Source of the DNA: Sporothrix humicola
Lineage: Eukaryota > Ascomycota > Sordariomycetes > Ophiostomatales > Ophiostomataceae
Direction: 5' to 3'
NCBI GenBank assembly: GCA_021396245.1
Contig: WNYE01000073.1
Span: 124,001 to 188,000, forward strand
DNA: 64,000 nt
Shown here: positions 47,003 to 58,394 of the stretch, piece after piece
Position numbering within the stretch: the stretch's first letter is position 1
How the letters are laid out: the number at the start of each line of letters is the position of its first letter
The notes under the pieces: model-generated
Seen by the model: only the letters and a program-made list of their open reading frames with translations
The model's database searches: none
Told to the model about the DNA's origin: nothing
Made by a program: the position numbers and the translations under genes

Positions 47003-48412
47003 TTATTTACAGTTGCCAGTTACGTTGGGCACGGCGTTGGGCCCCTTGCCGACAGCCACGAGGTCCGCTGCTCCGTCGCCGCAACTCGCGCCCTGGCCCA
47101 CGGAAATCTCAAGATTGTCCCAGTCAAAGACGGTGTACGCCGCCTTGAAGAAGCCCAGGCCCAAGATGGGAATGTACTCGCTGTCATCATAGTCGTTGCC
47201 GGCCGATGCAACGGCAAAGTAGCAGCCCGTCTCGTTGGTGATAATGTTGCGCTGCGGGTGGACGAGCGACTGGTACGGAATGTCGATGACGGCTTCCGTC
47301 TTGTTGGGAGCTGTCGCAGCAAACGAGATGGACACGGAGCCCGGCTGGTCGGCCATGCTGCAGTTGACAATCGGGAACCCGTCGCCGCGCCGCTGGTTCT
47401 GGGTAATGTTGGCGCCGGCCAGAATGGCGTCAAAGGCGTCGCGCGTGACATAGACGCCCGTCGTGCCGCTGTCGACCATGTACGATCCTTTGCCGAGGGC
47501 GGGAGAAGAGGCCCTTGTCCAGTTTCCTTTCTGGCCCGGCGCGTTGTGCTTGACGCCCGTCACCGACACCCAGTACCGCCAGCCGTCGACGGTCGCGTCC
47601 TTGGGCAGGATGGGCGTCTTTGTGAGCGCGCCCGTGAACTGGTTGCGGTCGACGCCGCCAAACACCAGGTTGCCGGCGTGCTGCCGCGCGCCCGCCGACG
47701 GCACGGCGCCGCGGCCGTAGTTGAGGCTGAACACGCGCGATGCAATCACGCCCTGGGCGGCCATGGTCGTCACAACACTATAATTGCTCATGCCGTCCGA
47801 AAAGCCCACAAACCCGTCCGGCGCCAGCCCCAGAATCCCCGTCGTCATCCCCACCGTGTCGTTGGCCACGCCAAACGGCTGCGCGGGCACCTTGGTCTCG
47901 CCCCACGTAAAGACGTCCGCAAATCCTTGGAGGGATGCCCCAATACTGCTGTCCCCGTAGTACACAATCTGGTCAATGGCCGGCACGGCCGTCGGCGCCG
48001 GGCTCGACAGGGACATATTGTACGACGGGAACGTCGCGCACTCGGCAATGTCCACGGCCCGCTCGAGGCGCGTGCAGTCCGGGTTGACCCACGTCTGCCA
48101 GGCGCCCGTGTCCACCAGGAGGGAAACAGGCTGCGGCGGCGTGCCAATGGAAAAATCGGCCAGGTAATACTCGTTGTGGTCGGTCAGCGACGGCCGGGGG
48201 AGCTTGACGTTGGGGGAATCCACAGATTTTAGTCGGTCTGCCGTCTTCGGACCCATGGCAACACGACTGACACCGGGGATCGACTGGCGCGGCCCGACGA
48301 CCTTGCGGAGGGACATGCTGACGACGCCATTGGGCGTGGATGGAGATGATGACGATGTTGGGGCGGCAGCTGCCAACGGTAAGGCCAGCAAGAGAGAGGC
48401 GAGGGACTTCAT
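47003..48412 (-). CDS. Secreted pepsin-like aspartic protease (A1)
   Basis: A single exon of 469 residues from the ATG at 48412, chosen because MKSLASLLLALPLAAAA is a clean signal peptide; an in-frame ATG at 48448 would add 12 residues. Two catalytic Asp motifs are present: LLVDTGAWQTWV (Asp101) and YMVDSGTTGVY (Asp314), with the flap Tyr in YYGDSS (about 152). The first motif reads DTGA rather than the usual DTGS. Pro-peptide covers about residues 18-75. Two Cys pairs are likely (CTRLERAVDIAEC; NCSMAD with ETGCYF) and several Asn-X-Ser/Thr sites occur. There is a Cys near the end (NVTGNCK) but no hydrophobic GPI tail, so a soluble secreted enzyme is expected. It is convergent with the sedolisin gene. 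Confidence 0.92.
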   Translation of the reverse strand: MKSLASLLLALPLAAAAPTSSSSPSTPNGVVSMSLRKVVGPRQSIPGVSRVAMGPKTADRLKSVDSPNVKLPRPSLTDHNEYYLADFSIGTPPQPVSLLVDTGAWQTWVNPDCTRLERAVDIAECATFPSYNMSLSSPAPTAVPAIDQIVYYGDSSIGASLQGFADVFTWGETKVPAQPFGVANDTVGMTTGILGLAPDGFVGFSDGMSNYSVVTTMAAQGVIASRVFSLNYGRGAVPSAGARQHAGNLVFGGVDRNQFTGALTKTPILPKDATVDGWRYWVSVTGVKHNAPGQKGNWTRASSPALGKGSYMVDSGTTGVYVTRDAFDAILAGANITQNQRRGDGFPIVNCSMADQPGSVSISFAATAPNKTEAVIDIPYQSLVHPQRNIITNETGCYFAVASAGNDYDDSEYIPILGLGFFKAAYTVFDWDNLEISVGQGASCGDGAADLVAVGKGPNAVPNVTGNCK

Positions 48413-49052
48413 CGTGGTGGTGGATAGACGGCGAAAATCAAAATACAATCAAGAGAAGTCAAAAGAAGGTAAAAGCCCTCGTCATCATCCATCACAAGAT
48501 GCACATAGTCCCTTTTTATTCAAATGGGATGGTCTCAATTCTCACTTACACGCATCCCAATTAGCCGCCTCCTCTTTTGCTCTCTATGGATCATCCTGTT
48601 CATCCTCTTCATCCTCTTCCTAGCACCTTGTCCGCTGCGTTTGCTTTCTGGCTATTGTGCTATTGTTGAGGCAGATTGAGCTTAAAGTCATCTTGTGGGG
48701 GGCGATTGGGGATGGTTTGCGGGAGGGTTCTTCGGAAACAATACTCTAAATTCAAATAAACATGAAATAGCAGTACTTAACAATTTCTTCATTTCTTTTG
48801 TACAGTAGAATCAAAGTGCTTGCAGCGGAACAGGTCTGGGCTTGCGTGCCTCGTTCTTTTTGTCCCTTCTTCCTTCGTTCCCTCATTTACCTGCCGTCCG
48901 CCAAGCGCGGCACTCAAAAAGCGGTCTATTCTTCCGACCACCCTTCTTCCGGCATTCTTTTTACTTGTCTTTTTTCTTGTCCTCGCTTCGCTCGTAGGCC
49001 TTTTCTTGTCCTTGCTCCTCGCTCCTCGCTTCGCTCAGAGCTCGTCACTCGT
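48413..49052. other. Intergenic between protease start and sulfatase 3' end
   Basis: This 640-base gap holds the protease promoter and the sulfatase 3' region. A 13-bp direct repeat CCTCGCTTCGCTC lies at 48981-48993 and 49024-49036, just beyond the sulfatase stop. Confidence 0.45.
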
Positions 49053-50915
49053 CTACACCCACTCGTGCCATGCTGCGCCGTGGCGGTACACAACGCCGTC
49101 GTGCTCAAACTGCGGGCCCTCGGCGTCCACAATGTAGCCCAGCTCGCAGCGCGAGTACGACACCCGCTGCTGCTCAACTTCATAAAAGGTGTCGAACTCG
49201 GCCGACAGCGCCTCCCGCAGGTTGCGCACGTCGCCGTCGGGGTGCAGCTCGGCCCACGGGCGCACGCACGCGCGGCCCTTGCACGACTTGAGGACAAACA
49301 GCAGCGAGTCCAGGCGGGCGACGACCTTGGCCAGCGGCGCATCGAGCAGGCGGGCCGGCGAGTTGCCGTTGGCGCTGTTGCCCAGCAGATTGTGCCGCTG
49401 GTACGGGTCCGTGTCCAGGTTGTAGAGCTCGTGCTCGTTGCTGCACCAGACCGAGTAATAAAGATTGTAGGACCGGCCGATGATGCGCACGGCCTTGTAC
49501 GTGTTGTTGATCACGATGCGCGAGTCGTCGGTGTACCCAAAGTCGCCCTCGGACGCCGCGAAGCCCCAGAACTCGACCGTCACGTGCTCGTGCCGGCCGG
49601 AGCCGTCGTCGACCGCAGCAACGTCCAGCTCGTGCGCCGTCAGCGGGATCGGCTCGCCGTCAAAGTCGGCGCGGGCGGGCGCGCGGGCCAGCTTGAGGAG
49701 AGTCGGGGCCAGGTCGACGTGCGTCGTGACGGCCTGCGAGACACGGCCGCCGGGCACACCGGGACCGCGCACAATCAGCGGGATGTTGACGTCCTCCTCG
49801 AAGCCACACTCCTTGCCGGGCTGCAGCCGGTGCTGGCCAATGTGGAAGCCGTTGTCGGTCGTGTAAAAGACGTATGTGTTCTCCGAAAGACCAAGACGGT
49901 CGAGGCGCGCAAACAGGCCGTCGACGAGCTCGTCGATCGACTGCAGGGCCCGCAGGCGCTGGCGGTAAAAGTGGTCGTTGAAATCCACGTTCTCCTGGGT
50001 CTGCTGCTTGAGCCGACTGACCCAGCTGACGCCCGAGGGGGTCTCGGGGTTGAAATGCGGCGTCCGCGGCACCTTGAGGTCGGCAAACAGGTGCTCGTGG
50101 CGCTTGGCCGCAATGGGCGGCGTGAACTTGGCGTCCAGGATGTCGTCGAGGTCGCCCTGCACCTTTCCAATGGCCACGTTGCTGTGCGGCGCCACGGGCG
50201 CGATACCCAGGAAAAAGGGCGTGCCCTCCTTCTCGAGGTTGGCGGCCGCGTCCTCCAAAAAGCCAAACGCCTTCTCGGCCAGCACGTCCACCGTGTACTC
50301 GCCCGCATAGCTGCGCGGCGGCTCGTCGTTGCGCTGGTAGCTCGAGTTGAGGTACTGGTACGTGAACGGGTCCAGCAAAAAGTCGTTTTGCGTCCAGCCC
50401 TTGGCTTTCGGTGAGTTATAGTTCTCGACCGTGTGCGCGTTGAACAGCTTGCCCGTGTAGTACGTGTCGTACCCGGCCTCCTGCAGCCACACCGGCAAAT
50501 AGTTCTCGTTCAGGCCCTGGCTCACAAACTTGGGGTAGCCGCCGTGCGGCGGGTTCACGTCCGTCACGTTCGTGTTGTGCGCCTGCTTGCCCGTCCACAG
50601 CGACACCCGCGACGGGCAGCAGATCGCCGTCGTGCAAAAGTGCCGCCGGTACAGCGTGCCCTGGTCCCTCAGGTGCTTCTTGATGTACGGCAGATAGTCC
50701 AGCGAGTTCATGTGCAGGTCCTGGTCGTCCGTCAGGATAAAGACAAAGTTGGGCTGCTTGCCGCCATGCTTGTGGTGGTGGTCGACAATGTCGTCAAAGA
50801 CATCGGAACCAGAGCCCGGACCCAGCGGCGTCTGGCCGTGGTGATGGGACTCCTTGAAGCCCGACGCCGCCACCGACGTGGCCGCCGCCAGAACGGCAGC
50901 AAGGGTGAGCTGCAT
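49053..50915 (-). CDS. Secreted arylsulfatase / N-acetylglucosamine-6-sulfatase-like enzyme
   Basis: A single exon of 620 residues. A signal peptide (MQLTLAAVLAAATSVAAS) is followed by a His-rich stretch (HHHGQ, DHHHKHGG) and the sulfatase fold. The metal-binding LTDDQD (Asp63, Asp64) and the CxPSR signature CCPSR (Cys99 is the residue converted to formylglycine in active enzymes) are present, then SLWTGKQAHNTNV and the later FYTTDNGFHIGQH, which carries the second metal/His motif. The closest known subgroup is the CCPSR type, as in animal GNS and fungal arylsulfatases. It should release sulfate from organic esters outside the cell or at the wall. Whether it acts on sugar, aryl or other sulfates is not readable. 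Activity requires a formylglycine-generating enzyme, not in this window. Confidence 0.92.
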   Translation of the reverse strand: MQLTLAAVLAAATSVAASGFKESHHHGQTPLGPGSGSDVFDDIVDHHHKHGGKQPNFVFILTDDQDLHMNSLDYLPYIKKHLRDQGTLYRRHFCTTAICCPSRVSLWTGKQAHNTNVTDVNPPHGGYPKFVSQGLNENYLPVWLQEAGYDTYYTGKLFNAHTVENYNSPKAKGWTQNDFLLDPFTYQYLNSSYQRNDEPPRSYAGEYTVDVLAEKAFGFLEDAAANLEKEGTPFFLGIAPVAPHSNVAIGKVQGDLDDILDAKFTPPIAAKRHEHLFADLKVPRTPHFNPETPSGVSWVSRLKQQTQENVDFNDHFYRQRLRALQSIDELVDGLFARLDRLGLSENTYVFYTTDNGFHIGQHRLQPGKECGFEEDVNIPLIVRGPGVPGGRVSQAVTTHVDLAPTLLKLARAPARADFDGEPIPLTAHELDVAAVDDGSGRHEHVTVEFWGFAASEGDFGYTDDSRIVINNTYKAVRIIGRSYNLYYSVWCSNEHELYNLDTDPYQRHNLLGNSANGNSPARLLDAPLAKVVARLDSLLFVLKSCKGRACVRPWAELHPDGDVRNLREALSAEFDTFYEVEQQRVSYSRCELGYIVDAEGPQFEHDGVVYRHGAAWHEWV

Positions 50916-53224
50916 GGTGAGGGGGAGGTGATAAGGAGAGGTAAAGTGATGTGGTAATGTTCAACAGCTATCAGGTTGTAGCTGAGGGGATGAAGAGAAG
51001 AAAGAAAGGAAAGAAGGCAAAAAGAAAATCAAAAGAAGAGAAGGAAAAGAAGAAGAAAAGAGAAGCACAAAATAAAGAATGCCGACCTCGCCCCGGTGCA
51101 GACAAACTTATTATACCGCAACCCACCGTCCAGACGACGCCATACAAAGCGAGGAGCTTCACGTCAATGACCAGTCGTCATAAGGTGAGCAATCATACCA
51201 AGAACCACCAAGATCACTCAGTGGAGGTGTCAATGGCAATAGCTTCGGTTAGAGCACAGGAAAACAGACCACAGCCAAGCTCTTCAAGACCCTCCACACT
51301 TGTGGGTGTTCAAGCTCTTTGCTCTTTGATCGGACCCGCCAGCCCGCGGCGTCTTTTGATTTCCGACGCCGACATCTTGTCCCCATTCCCTGGCCCTGTC
51401 GTCGGTCATGGCCTTGCATGACACATGCCACACCTTCCGCTGTTGCAGTGTCATCCAGGGACAATTGACGACTTTTGGCGACTGCCACGCGATTGTTGGT
51501 CGATTTGGTGCTGCTCTGGTCGTGAATTTCTGATGCAGCAAGAAAAAGTCGCGATGGCGTGCTGCGCTACGTCCATCACGAAAGCGCGAAAAAGCACCAA
51601 AAGCCCATGCGAGAAGGGGCTCGAAGGGCTCGAATGGGTCCACTAAAATGGGTTCGCAGGGCACTAGCCAGGGCCGACAACAGCCTAGAAAAGGTAAAAA
51701 GTGTAAGTCGCTAGCGGTTGACAGTGTTGACAGTGTAAGTAAAGGCACTAAACGTGCTGTTGTCCTTCAGGCACTTCTCCCCCACATCCCCACACTAGCC
51801 TTTTTCATCTGCGACTAACACCCCGACGTCGATGTCGCCATCTTGTGCGATGTGAACGTCTTCGCTCTGGCCTGTGGGACCAGCCACAATGATTGGGCAG
51901 ATGCTGCAGAAAGTGAAGAACGAAGAGAAAGAAAAAATGAAGAATAAAAGACAAAAGATAATAAAACTCAATCGAAAATAAGACATGACAAGCTTGTTTA
52001 AGACTGAAAAGTGAAAAGAGCGGATGTTCACTCGGGAGTCCCAATTTGGTGATCATCTCGCTGTGCCCTGCCGCTTTTGAATATCAACTGACTGTGTAAA
52101 CTCTGGCTCCCGAGACTGTCTCATAAACATCAATGACTCGGCAGCAGCCATGCTTTTTGTCTTGTCTTTTTTGTGAGGCCGTCTTTTGATTTTCCGCGGC
52201 ACGTCTATCCCTGCTGTTTGTGTCAACATATGGAGTCCCGAGTATTGACTACAGTAAAGTTTCTCGTGATTCCCACTTACATGCAAAGTCTTGCTCTTGG
52301 TATCATCTGTCGTCGGTCATGTCGTGTTAGTCTTTCTCCACTTCAACGGCAAGCGCGGAATGCCGTCAAGGCCCGGTTCGTTCTTTTTGGGTTTGTGTTT
52401 TGTGTAATTCCATGCAGGCCGGAAAAGAGAAGGAGAAAGAAGGAAAGACAACGGAAATATCGCCAACATGGATAAGATGAGAGGAGTCTGAATACTCTCC
52501 CATCCACTTTTTCCCATATGTCGTGATATCCCCTTCATCACCGTTGGCAGTCAGTCTCTTTTCTTTCTTTTGTTCAACACCTGCTGTCTTCTTCTTCACT
52601 CACAAGAGTATCAAGTATTGTGACAGTATCCAACTGTCTATGAACGCCTTCTGTCAAGGTAAGTCCTGAAGACATTTCCTATTTCGATACCAATGCCCGT
52701 TTGGGTTGCTCCCTTTCTCTTTTTGGCTTGGATGGTCTTGCGTCTTTCGACGTCGTGCTCGACGTGCTCGCCTTGTTCCTGGCTTTAAGCCTGGCCTTAA
52801 CTTCCGGCCCGGCGTTTCTCGCGTGTCCAGTGTCTTGAACTCGTCCGTCCAGTTCCAGGCGGGTCATTTCTGCTTGTGTCATACACCATCCTCCTCCACC
52901 ACTAGGTGGTAGTCGGGAGTTGGGTACTTGCAGTCTCCGACATCCCTCCCCTCCTATTGAAATTCTTTTTCTCGTCCTATCTTGCGTTATCGGTCGTGTT
53001 TGCCTTCGTGGGTCGGAACGCCGTCCTGTTTTGTCATATCTCGATCCCCTTTGGTTCTTTTTCTCATCCTATCTCTCATCAACCGTTTTCCTTTCTCATT
53101 TTTTTGCCTCTCTTTTTTCTTCACTTACCCTGATCGTCAAATCTCTGTGTACTAACACAAACAAGACGATAATACGACAATACGACACATCTGGTGACAG
53201 CAATATCAACCACAACACCACACA
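50916..53224. other. 2.3-kb divergent intergenic region (sulfatase and MFS)
   Basis: No gene seen. A purine-rich plus-strand tract (50990-51080) forms the sulfatase leader and a pyrimidine-rich tract (52970-53130) the MFS leader. CTAGCGGT at 51711 is followed by a GTTGACAGT direct duplication (51717-51735). A GATAAG lies about 15 bases upstream of the sulfatase ATG. Confidence 0.45.
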
Positions 53225-55436
53225 ATGGGCCGGCAAAGGCAGATCCAGACCGGGCTGGTCGAGCCCGACGAGCGCTCGCCGCTCCTCAATTTCCCACAGA
53301 TTGCGACGCGCTCGTCCACCGCTTCGAGCTCGTCCTCGTCCCTCACAAAAAAGGGCGGCGCCGTCGTGCGCGTCACGGGAGCCGACGATGACACGGCCGA
53401 CGACTATGAGAGACGCAGCCACCACCGCACGCCCAGCTTCACAGAGTCCATGTCCACCGACACGTCCTTGCTGCAGGACATTGAGGCCGAGGCCGCCTCG
53501 ATTCAAAACCAAAACGCCCCCAAGGACAGCGACTCATCTGCCACCGGCACCATCCTGCGGGTCGTCCTCGTGCTCATGATTGGCGTCGTCGTGTCCAATG
53601 CCGACGGCTCGTTGATGCTGGCGACGCACCCGGTCATTGCTTCCGAGTTTAACGACCTCGAGAGCTCGAGCTGGCTGTTTGGCGGCTTTATTCTGGCGTC
53701 GGCGGCCACGCAGACCATGTATGGCAAGCTCAGCGACATCTATGGCCGCAAGAACCTGATCCTCATCTCGTACATTATCTTTGCCCTTGGCTGGTGAGTC
53801 GACAATCCCAACAATAACAGAAAATAATTGTGATATGAATCATGATTCTAACTTACTGCAGTGGTTTGGTGTAAGTAACCGTCGAGAAATATGTTGTAGA
53901 CTTATGTGACGTTGGTTCTAACTTTAACAGTGGCGTTGGCCAGACCATGTTCCAGGTCATCTTGGGCCGTGTCATCTCGGGCGGTGGCGGTGCCGGCATG
54001 ACGGCCCTCGTCTCGATTCTGATTTCCGGTATGTATTAGTGAAGTAACATCGAATGTTCTTTTTTCTGGCTGTCGACTAACAAACAGACCTTCTTCCCAT
54101 TCGTGATGTCGCGACTTGGAGAGCGTACATCAATGTCGCCGCAACCACGGGCCGCAGTCTTGGTGGTCCCGTTGGCGGCTGGCTTGCCGATGTCATCGGT
54201 TGGAGATGGTAAGTCGAGTTCTGTCATATGCCCATATTGCCAGCGTCGCACAATGTCTAACCACTGCCCTTCTCAGGTCCTTCATCGGCCAGGTCCCGTT
54301 CATGCTGATCGCCACCGTCCTGTGCCAAATCTACCTGCCATCCAATGCCCGCCACTACAAGGGCGGCAAGTATGTCGCTCCCGACAACAGCGTCTCCGCA
54401 TGGGACAAGCTCAAGCGTGTCGACTTTTTGGGCTCGCTGCTGCTCGCTCTCACACTACTGGCCTTCCTGGTGCCCATGGAAATCGGTGGCAGCAAGGTCC
54501 AGTGGAGCTCGCCCATTATCCCGGCGCTCTTTGCCTCGTCTGTTGTCCTCTTCGTGCTCTTCATCCGCACCGAGAAGCTCGCCGTCGAGCCCGTCGTCCC
54601 TCTCGGCATCTTTAAAGTGAGGGACGCCAACCTGTCCATCTTTATCCAAATGTGCCAGCTGTCCGCCCAGCTCGGCCTCATGTTCACCGTCCCGCTGTAC
54701 TTTAAGGCGTCCGCCCAGGTCTCCAACACCGAGGCCGGTGCCCACTTGTTCCCGGCCGTGGCGGGCAATGCCGTCGGCGGCATCATTTCGGGCCTGTACA
54801 TCAAGAAGACGGGCCGGTACCGCAACCTGATCCGCCTGGCAGCGCTGTCGGCCAGCCTGTCGTACACCTCGCTGCTCTTCCGCTGGAACGGCCACACCAA
54901 CTGGCTCGAGTCGCTGTACATTATCCCCAGCGGTTTCGGTGCCGGCATTGTCCAGAGCGCCGTCTTCATCTCGCTCCAGGCCGTCGTCCAGCCGAGCCAC
55001 ATGGCCCCCGCCATTTCGATTTTGTATCTGTCGAGCACCTGCGCCATGATCTTGGGTCTGGCATGCGCGAGCAGCATCATGGGCGTCACTCTGAAGCCGG
55101 CATTGACGAGCAAGCTGCTCGAGCTGAACCTGGATCCTGCGCTGTCAGCAGAGATCTACAAGAATGCCCTGTCAAACATTGAGTACATTGGCACTCTGAC
55201 CGGTGCTGTGAAAAATGCCGTTATCGAGGCGTATGTCGACAGTCTGTGGTGGAGTCATAGTAAGTATTTCCTTTCAAAGTATCCAAAAAGATTTCACGAC
55301 AAGCACAAGCATCTAACATTTCACAGTTGTCTCACTCGGCTTTTCGTCGCTTGCCTTCATTGCTTCTCTTGCCATTGGCGAGAAGCCTCTGAAAAAGGAG
55401 CCGGCTCCAGTGCGGCTACCAGACGACGACGAGTAA
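53225..55436 (+). CDS. MFS transporter, vacuolar basic amino-acid (Fnx/VBA) type
   Basis: Six exons by my splicing: 53225-53793, 53862-53870 (9 nt), 53931-54028, 54088-54208, 54277-55259, 55327-55436, giving 629 residues. All joins keep frame and restore conserved MFS text. The 115-residue cytosolic N-tail carries an acidic dileucine ERSPLL (residues 16-21), a known AP-3 vacuolar sorting motif. Transmembrane content includes SNADGSLMLATHPVI in helix 1, motif A (GKLSDIYGRK, from about 167), CGLVGVGQTMFQVILGR, SGGGGAGMTALVSILISDL and TTGRSLGGPVGGWLAD. These are typical of Fnx1/VBA transporters that move Lys, His or Arg into the vacuole. The end is DDDE. Substrate is inferred. The 9-nt exon is supported because it restores spacing in the helix after motif A. 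Confidence 0.88.
53862..53870 (+). other. 9-nt microexon of the MFS gene
   Basis: TGGTTTGGT sits between an intron ending TGCAG and a next intron starting GTAAGT. It adds Gly-Leu-Val to give CGLVGVGQ; skipping it stays in frame but shortens the membrane helix by three residues. Confidence 0.7.
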
Positions 55437-55681
55437 AAGAATGCAGGGGGTGTTGTGAGGTATAGGGGGTAAATGATTATTGTCTCAATCTCTCCTTGCG
55501 AGAAAAGTTTCCTTTGTTAAAAACAGTAGAGAGGTCCATAAAAGAGACCAAAGCAAGATACCAAAAAGCGCACGCAGGGGTGTATCAAAATAAAGACCAA
55601 TATAAACCACAAAGTAACCGAATCTCCTTTGCTAACTTGTAGCCACAAAACACCAAACAAATGAAAAGGTTTCTCGGGTGT

Positions 55682-57007
55682 TTAGCGCCAAGCCTCGAGA
55701 ACGGTATCGCCCTCCTTGATGTCGGTCAGAATAACACTGTCGCGCCAAAGGGCATTCGTCTTGGCCGGATCGCGGGCCTCGGCGCCCTGAAGCATCGGTG
55801 CGTCGCCGTTGAAGTAAAGGCCCTTGGGGTGCTCGCTGAGCGGGGCCGGGGCGTCGTCGAGAGCGGCACGCAGAACATCCTTTGCCGACTTGGACACGGG
55901 GCGCATGAGAGAATTGGACTCAAACATCGACCACACGTAGCTCAGGGGCGTCGTGATGACCTTTGCAGCGACCGGGTGGGCGAACCAAAAGTTGCCACGA
56001 CGGAGGAGATTGGTCGCCATGCCACCAGGATCGACACCAAGAATGGACAGGTTGGACAGCACCGGGTCCTTGTCGAAGCGTTCCTGCATCTCGCGGCTGT
56101 GCGAGTGTTAGCTGGTCCATCATTCTTTTGTCTCTTTTTTGTCGATTGCCTGATACATACATCATCATAACCTCGCACAGCTTGGCGGCACCGTAGCGGC
56201 GCATCCCCGCCTTGCCATTCGGGTCACTATCGGGCGGGCTGTAGGTGCCCTCTGCGAGCGACTTTGTGTCTCTGAACAAGGTATTCCACTTGTCCTCAGA
56301 ATAGTAATCCGGGCCACCAACTTTGTTGCGCTCATCAGCGGTACTAGAAAGTAAGTCAACCAGTTAGCAAAAGCAGAGAAGCGAGTGTGTGGTGCCGCAC
56401 AAGGCAAAGACAAAAGACACAAACACAAGCAGTGTATAACCACATCGGGTACAGGACACAAAGAGGCAATCAAATCAGGAGGCAATCTGAAAAACAAAAA
56501 CAGAAGCAGAAACAAACACAACACAACAGGTGGAAGTAAGACATACTCGTGAGACCAGCTGCCCACTACGACAACACGGCCGTGCTCCTTGTCCATACTG
56601 CCAAGCAGCAGCAGAGTCAAGAGCCAGTGCGATAGGTAGTTGGCCTGGAATGTCGTGTCGTAGCCGTCTTCAGTAAACGTCTGCGTCGACTGCTCTTGCC
56701 ACCCAGCGTTCCAGATCAGCGCCCGGATGGGGGGCAGCGATCCGGACGCCACCCGCGCCTTGATGTCCGCTGCCAGATCGCGCACCGACTGCAGCCGGTC
56801 GAGATCGAGGGCGAGGACGTCGTGCGTGTGCGTCTTGGGGGCCTTGGCGAGCACAGACTTGAGAGTCGACGCACCGTCGACGTTGCGTACGGTGTAGAGG
56901 CCGTGGTACTTGGCAGCGTTGGCCGTGTTGCCAGTGAGCGTCGCAACGATCTTGGCACCAAGAGTGCCATTGGTGCCCGTGATGAGAATCGAACCTTCGG
57001 GGGCCAT
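55682..57007 (-). CDS. Short-chain dehydrogenase/reductase (SDR)
   Basis: Minus strand, exons 57007-56547, 56343-56161 and 56096-55682, giving 352 residues. Introns have GTATGT donors and TAG or CAG acceptors. The NAD(P)-binding TGTNGTLG (residues 10-17), NAG (100-102), a Ser candidate in GSWSH (150 or 152), and YGAAK (Tyr204, Lys208) form the full SDR catalytic set. Downstream is VDPGGMATNLLRRG, where PG plus T is the usual SDR cofactor-binding turn, then a hydrophobic region with KVITTPLSYVWSMFES. It resembles the fungal WW-oxidoreductase/retinol-dehydrogenase-like SDRs; substrate is unknown. Intron 1 (203 nt) is the longest in the window. The 3' end faces the MFS gene 245 bases away; no functional link can be shown. 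Confidence 0.88.
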
Positions 57008-58394
57008 GATGGGGTGATTTTTTGTCGTTGTCGTCAGGGTTAATCCGATCGAGAAGGGAAGGGGAAATGTCGACGGTGACGATGGCTGTCTTGCCTGTTG
57101 TGTTATTGACAGGAGAGCTGGAATGAACTGAGAAACTGAGAAGAATACGGTTTATGGGGAAAAGAGAAATGGGGAAGGCTCGAGGTCGAGATAAAGCTCG
57201 AGGAAGGTGGGATGGTTGGATAAAGATAGCTCTTTCTTTGTTCTGTTCGAAGCTCGCCTTTGTTCTTTCCCACCACTCTGGAGCTGTGATACTTTATATG
57301 TCGGTAGCTCTTTCTTGTTGACAGCAGAATTTTCTCACAAAATCAATTGTTTGTGCTGGCGTCAGCTTTTTCATGTTATAGGAAAGAGCAACCGACGGGG
57401 AGATTTTTTCTGTCCGACAATTTGGGAAAGAGCGACCGGTACGCATAGCACCGTTGATGTCGACAGCCGGACCGGCTCAATGACGGACCTTTTTTGGATG
57501 TTTGTGTCCGGTCGTGCTTTCCCCGTCAAAAAAGTGGGTCTAGCGTGGCAGCAGCGAGACATTCGAGTAGCTTACTATGAGCTACAGTCACCAAATATGT
57601 GACAGTTTGTGGATAGCATCTTGAAAAATAGAATAACAAGAGTGACATACAAATTGACACAAAATTTAGAGGGCGGTTTGTGGTGAACGAAAGGATGGTG
57701 AGATGCAGAGATGTTGGTGGCGGCAGCTGGTCGTACCTTCCTTGTAAGTGGCTTGGCTTGTTTGCTAAGAAACTTGCTACTTGCAAAAAACCAACAGAAG
57801 GGATATATTAGAGGCAACGAAGGCAGGTCGTACCCTTCGAAATCCCGTGGACCAGGAAGGAAGCTGTTGTTTGTTGCCTTGGTGCTCTGTGGCCTTGTGA
57901 GGGCCCTTTTGTGGTCCTATTGGTGTTCTTCACCATTGGTTGCTCTTTCCCGATTTGGCCTCATCTTGCAGTTGGGGCAACACAGATGGCAGAGGCAAGA
58001 CACTGCACAGAAAAAAATGACAGATTGACCGTTGTGGCAGTTGCGGCTGCCTTGAGGCACTGGAACAATAGCAAAGAAGCCGGCGTCTGTCTCAACCGTT
58101 CCTTCCTCACTTGCAATCGGTCCACGTCATCATGGGATACGAAGGCCTCGTCATGTGACTCGTGCCAAACAGGCATTGAGCGTATTTTCGAGATGACAAT
58201 TGAGAGGAACAATAACAAGCTTTTCCTTGTAATTGCACGCCCCCGACAATGGACACCGACATGCCTATATATCGAGACGCCGATACCGTTGGTTGGAGAC
58301 AAGCTTTTTCGAATATCTAGATGTACCTCGTCCCTGGCATCCTTCGCAACTCTCGCGGTAACCACCAAATACACGCATCTTCACGATCTTCACA
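57008..58394. other. Divergent intergenic (SDR and GPI-protein gene)
   Basis: About 1.4 kb, no gene recognised. An overlapping plus-strand frame (57911-58486) runs out of phase into the next gene and has no motifs. Confidence 0.4.

Noticed and set aside
46937..50414. Long plus-strand frames opposite the aspartic protease and the sulfatase
   Set aside because: They are complements of strongly supported minus-strand genes with full catalytic motifs; Val/Arg/His-rich content is typical of shadows.
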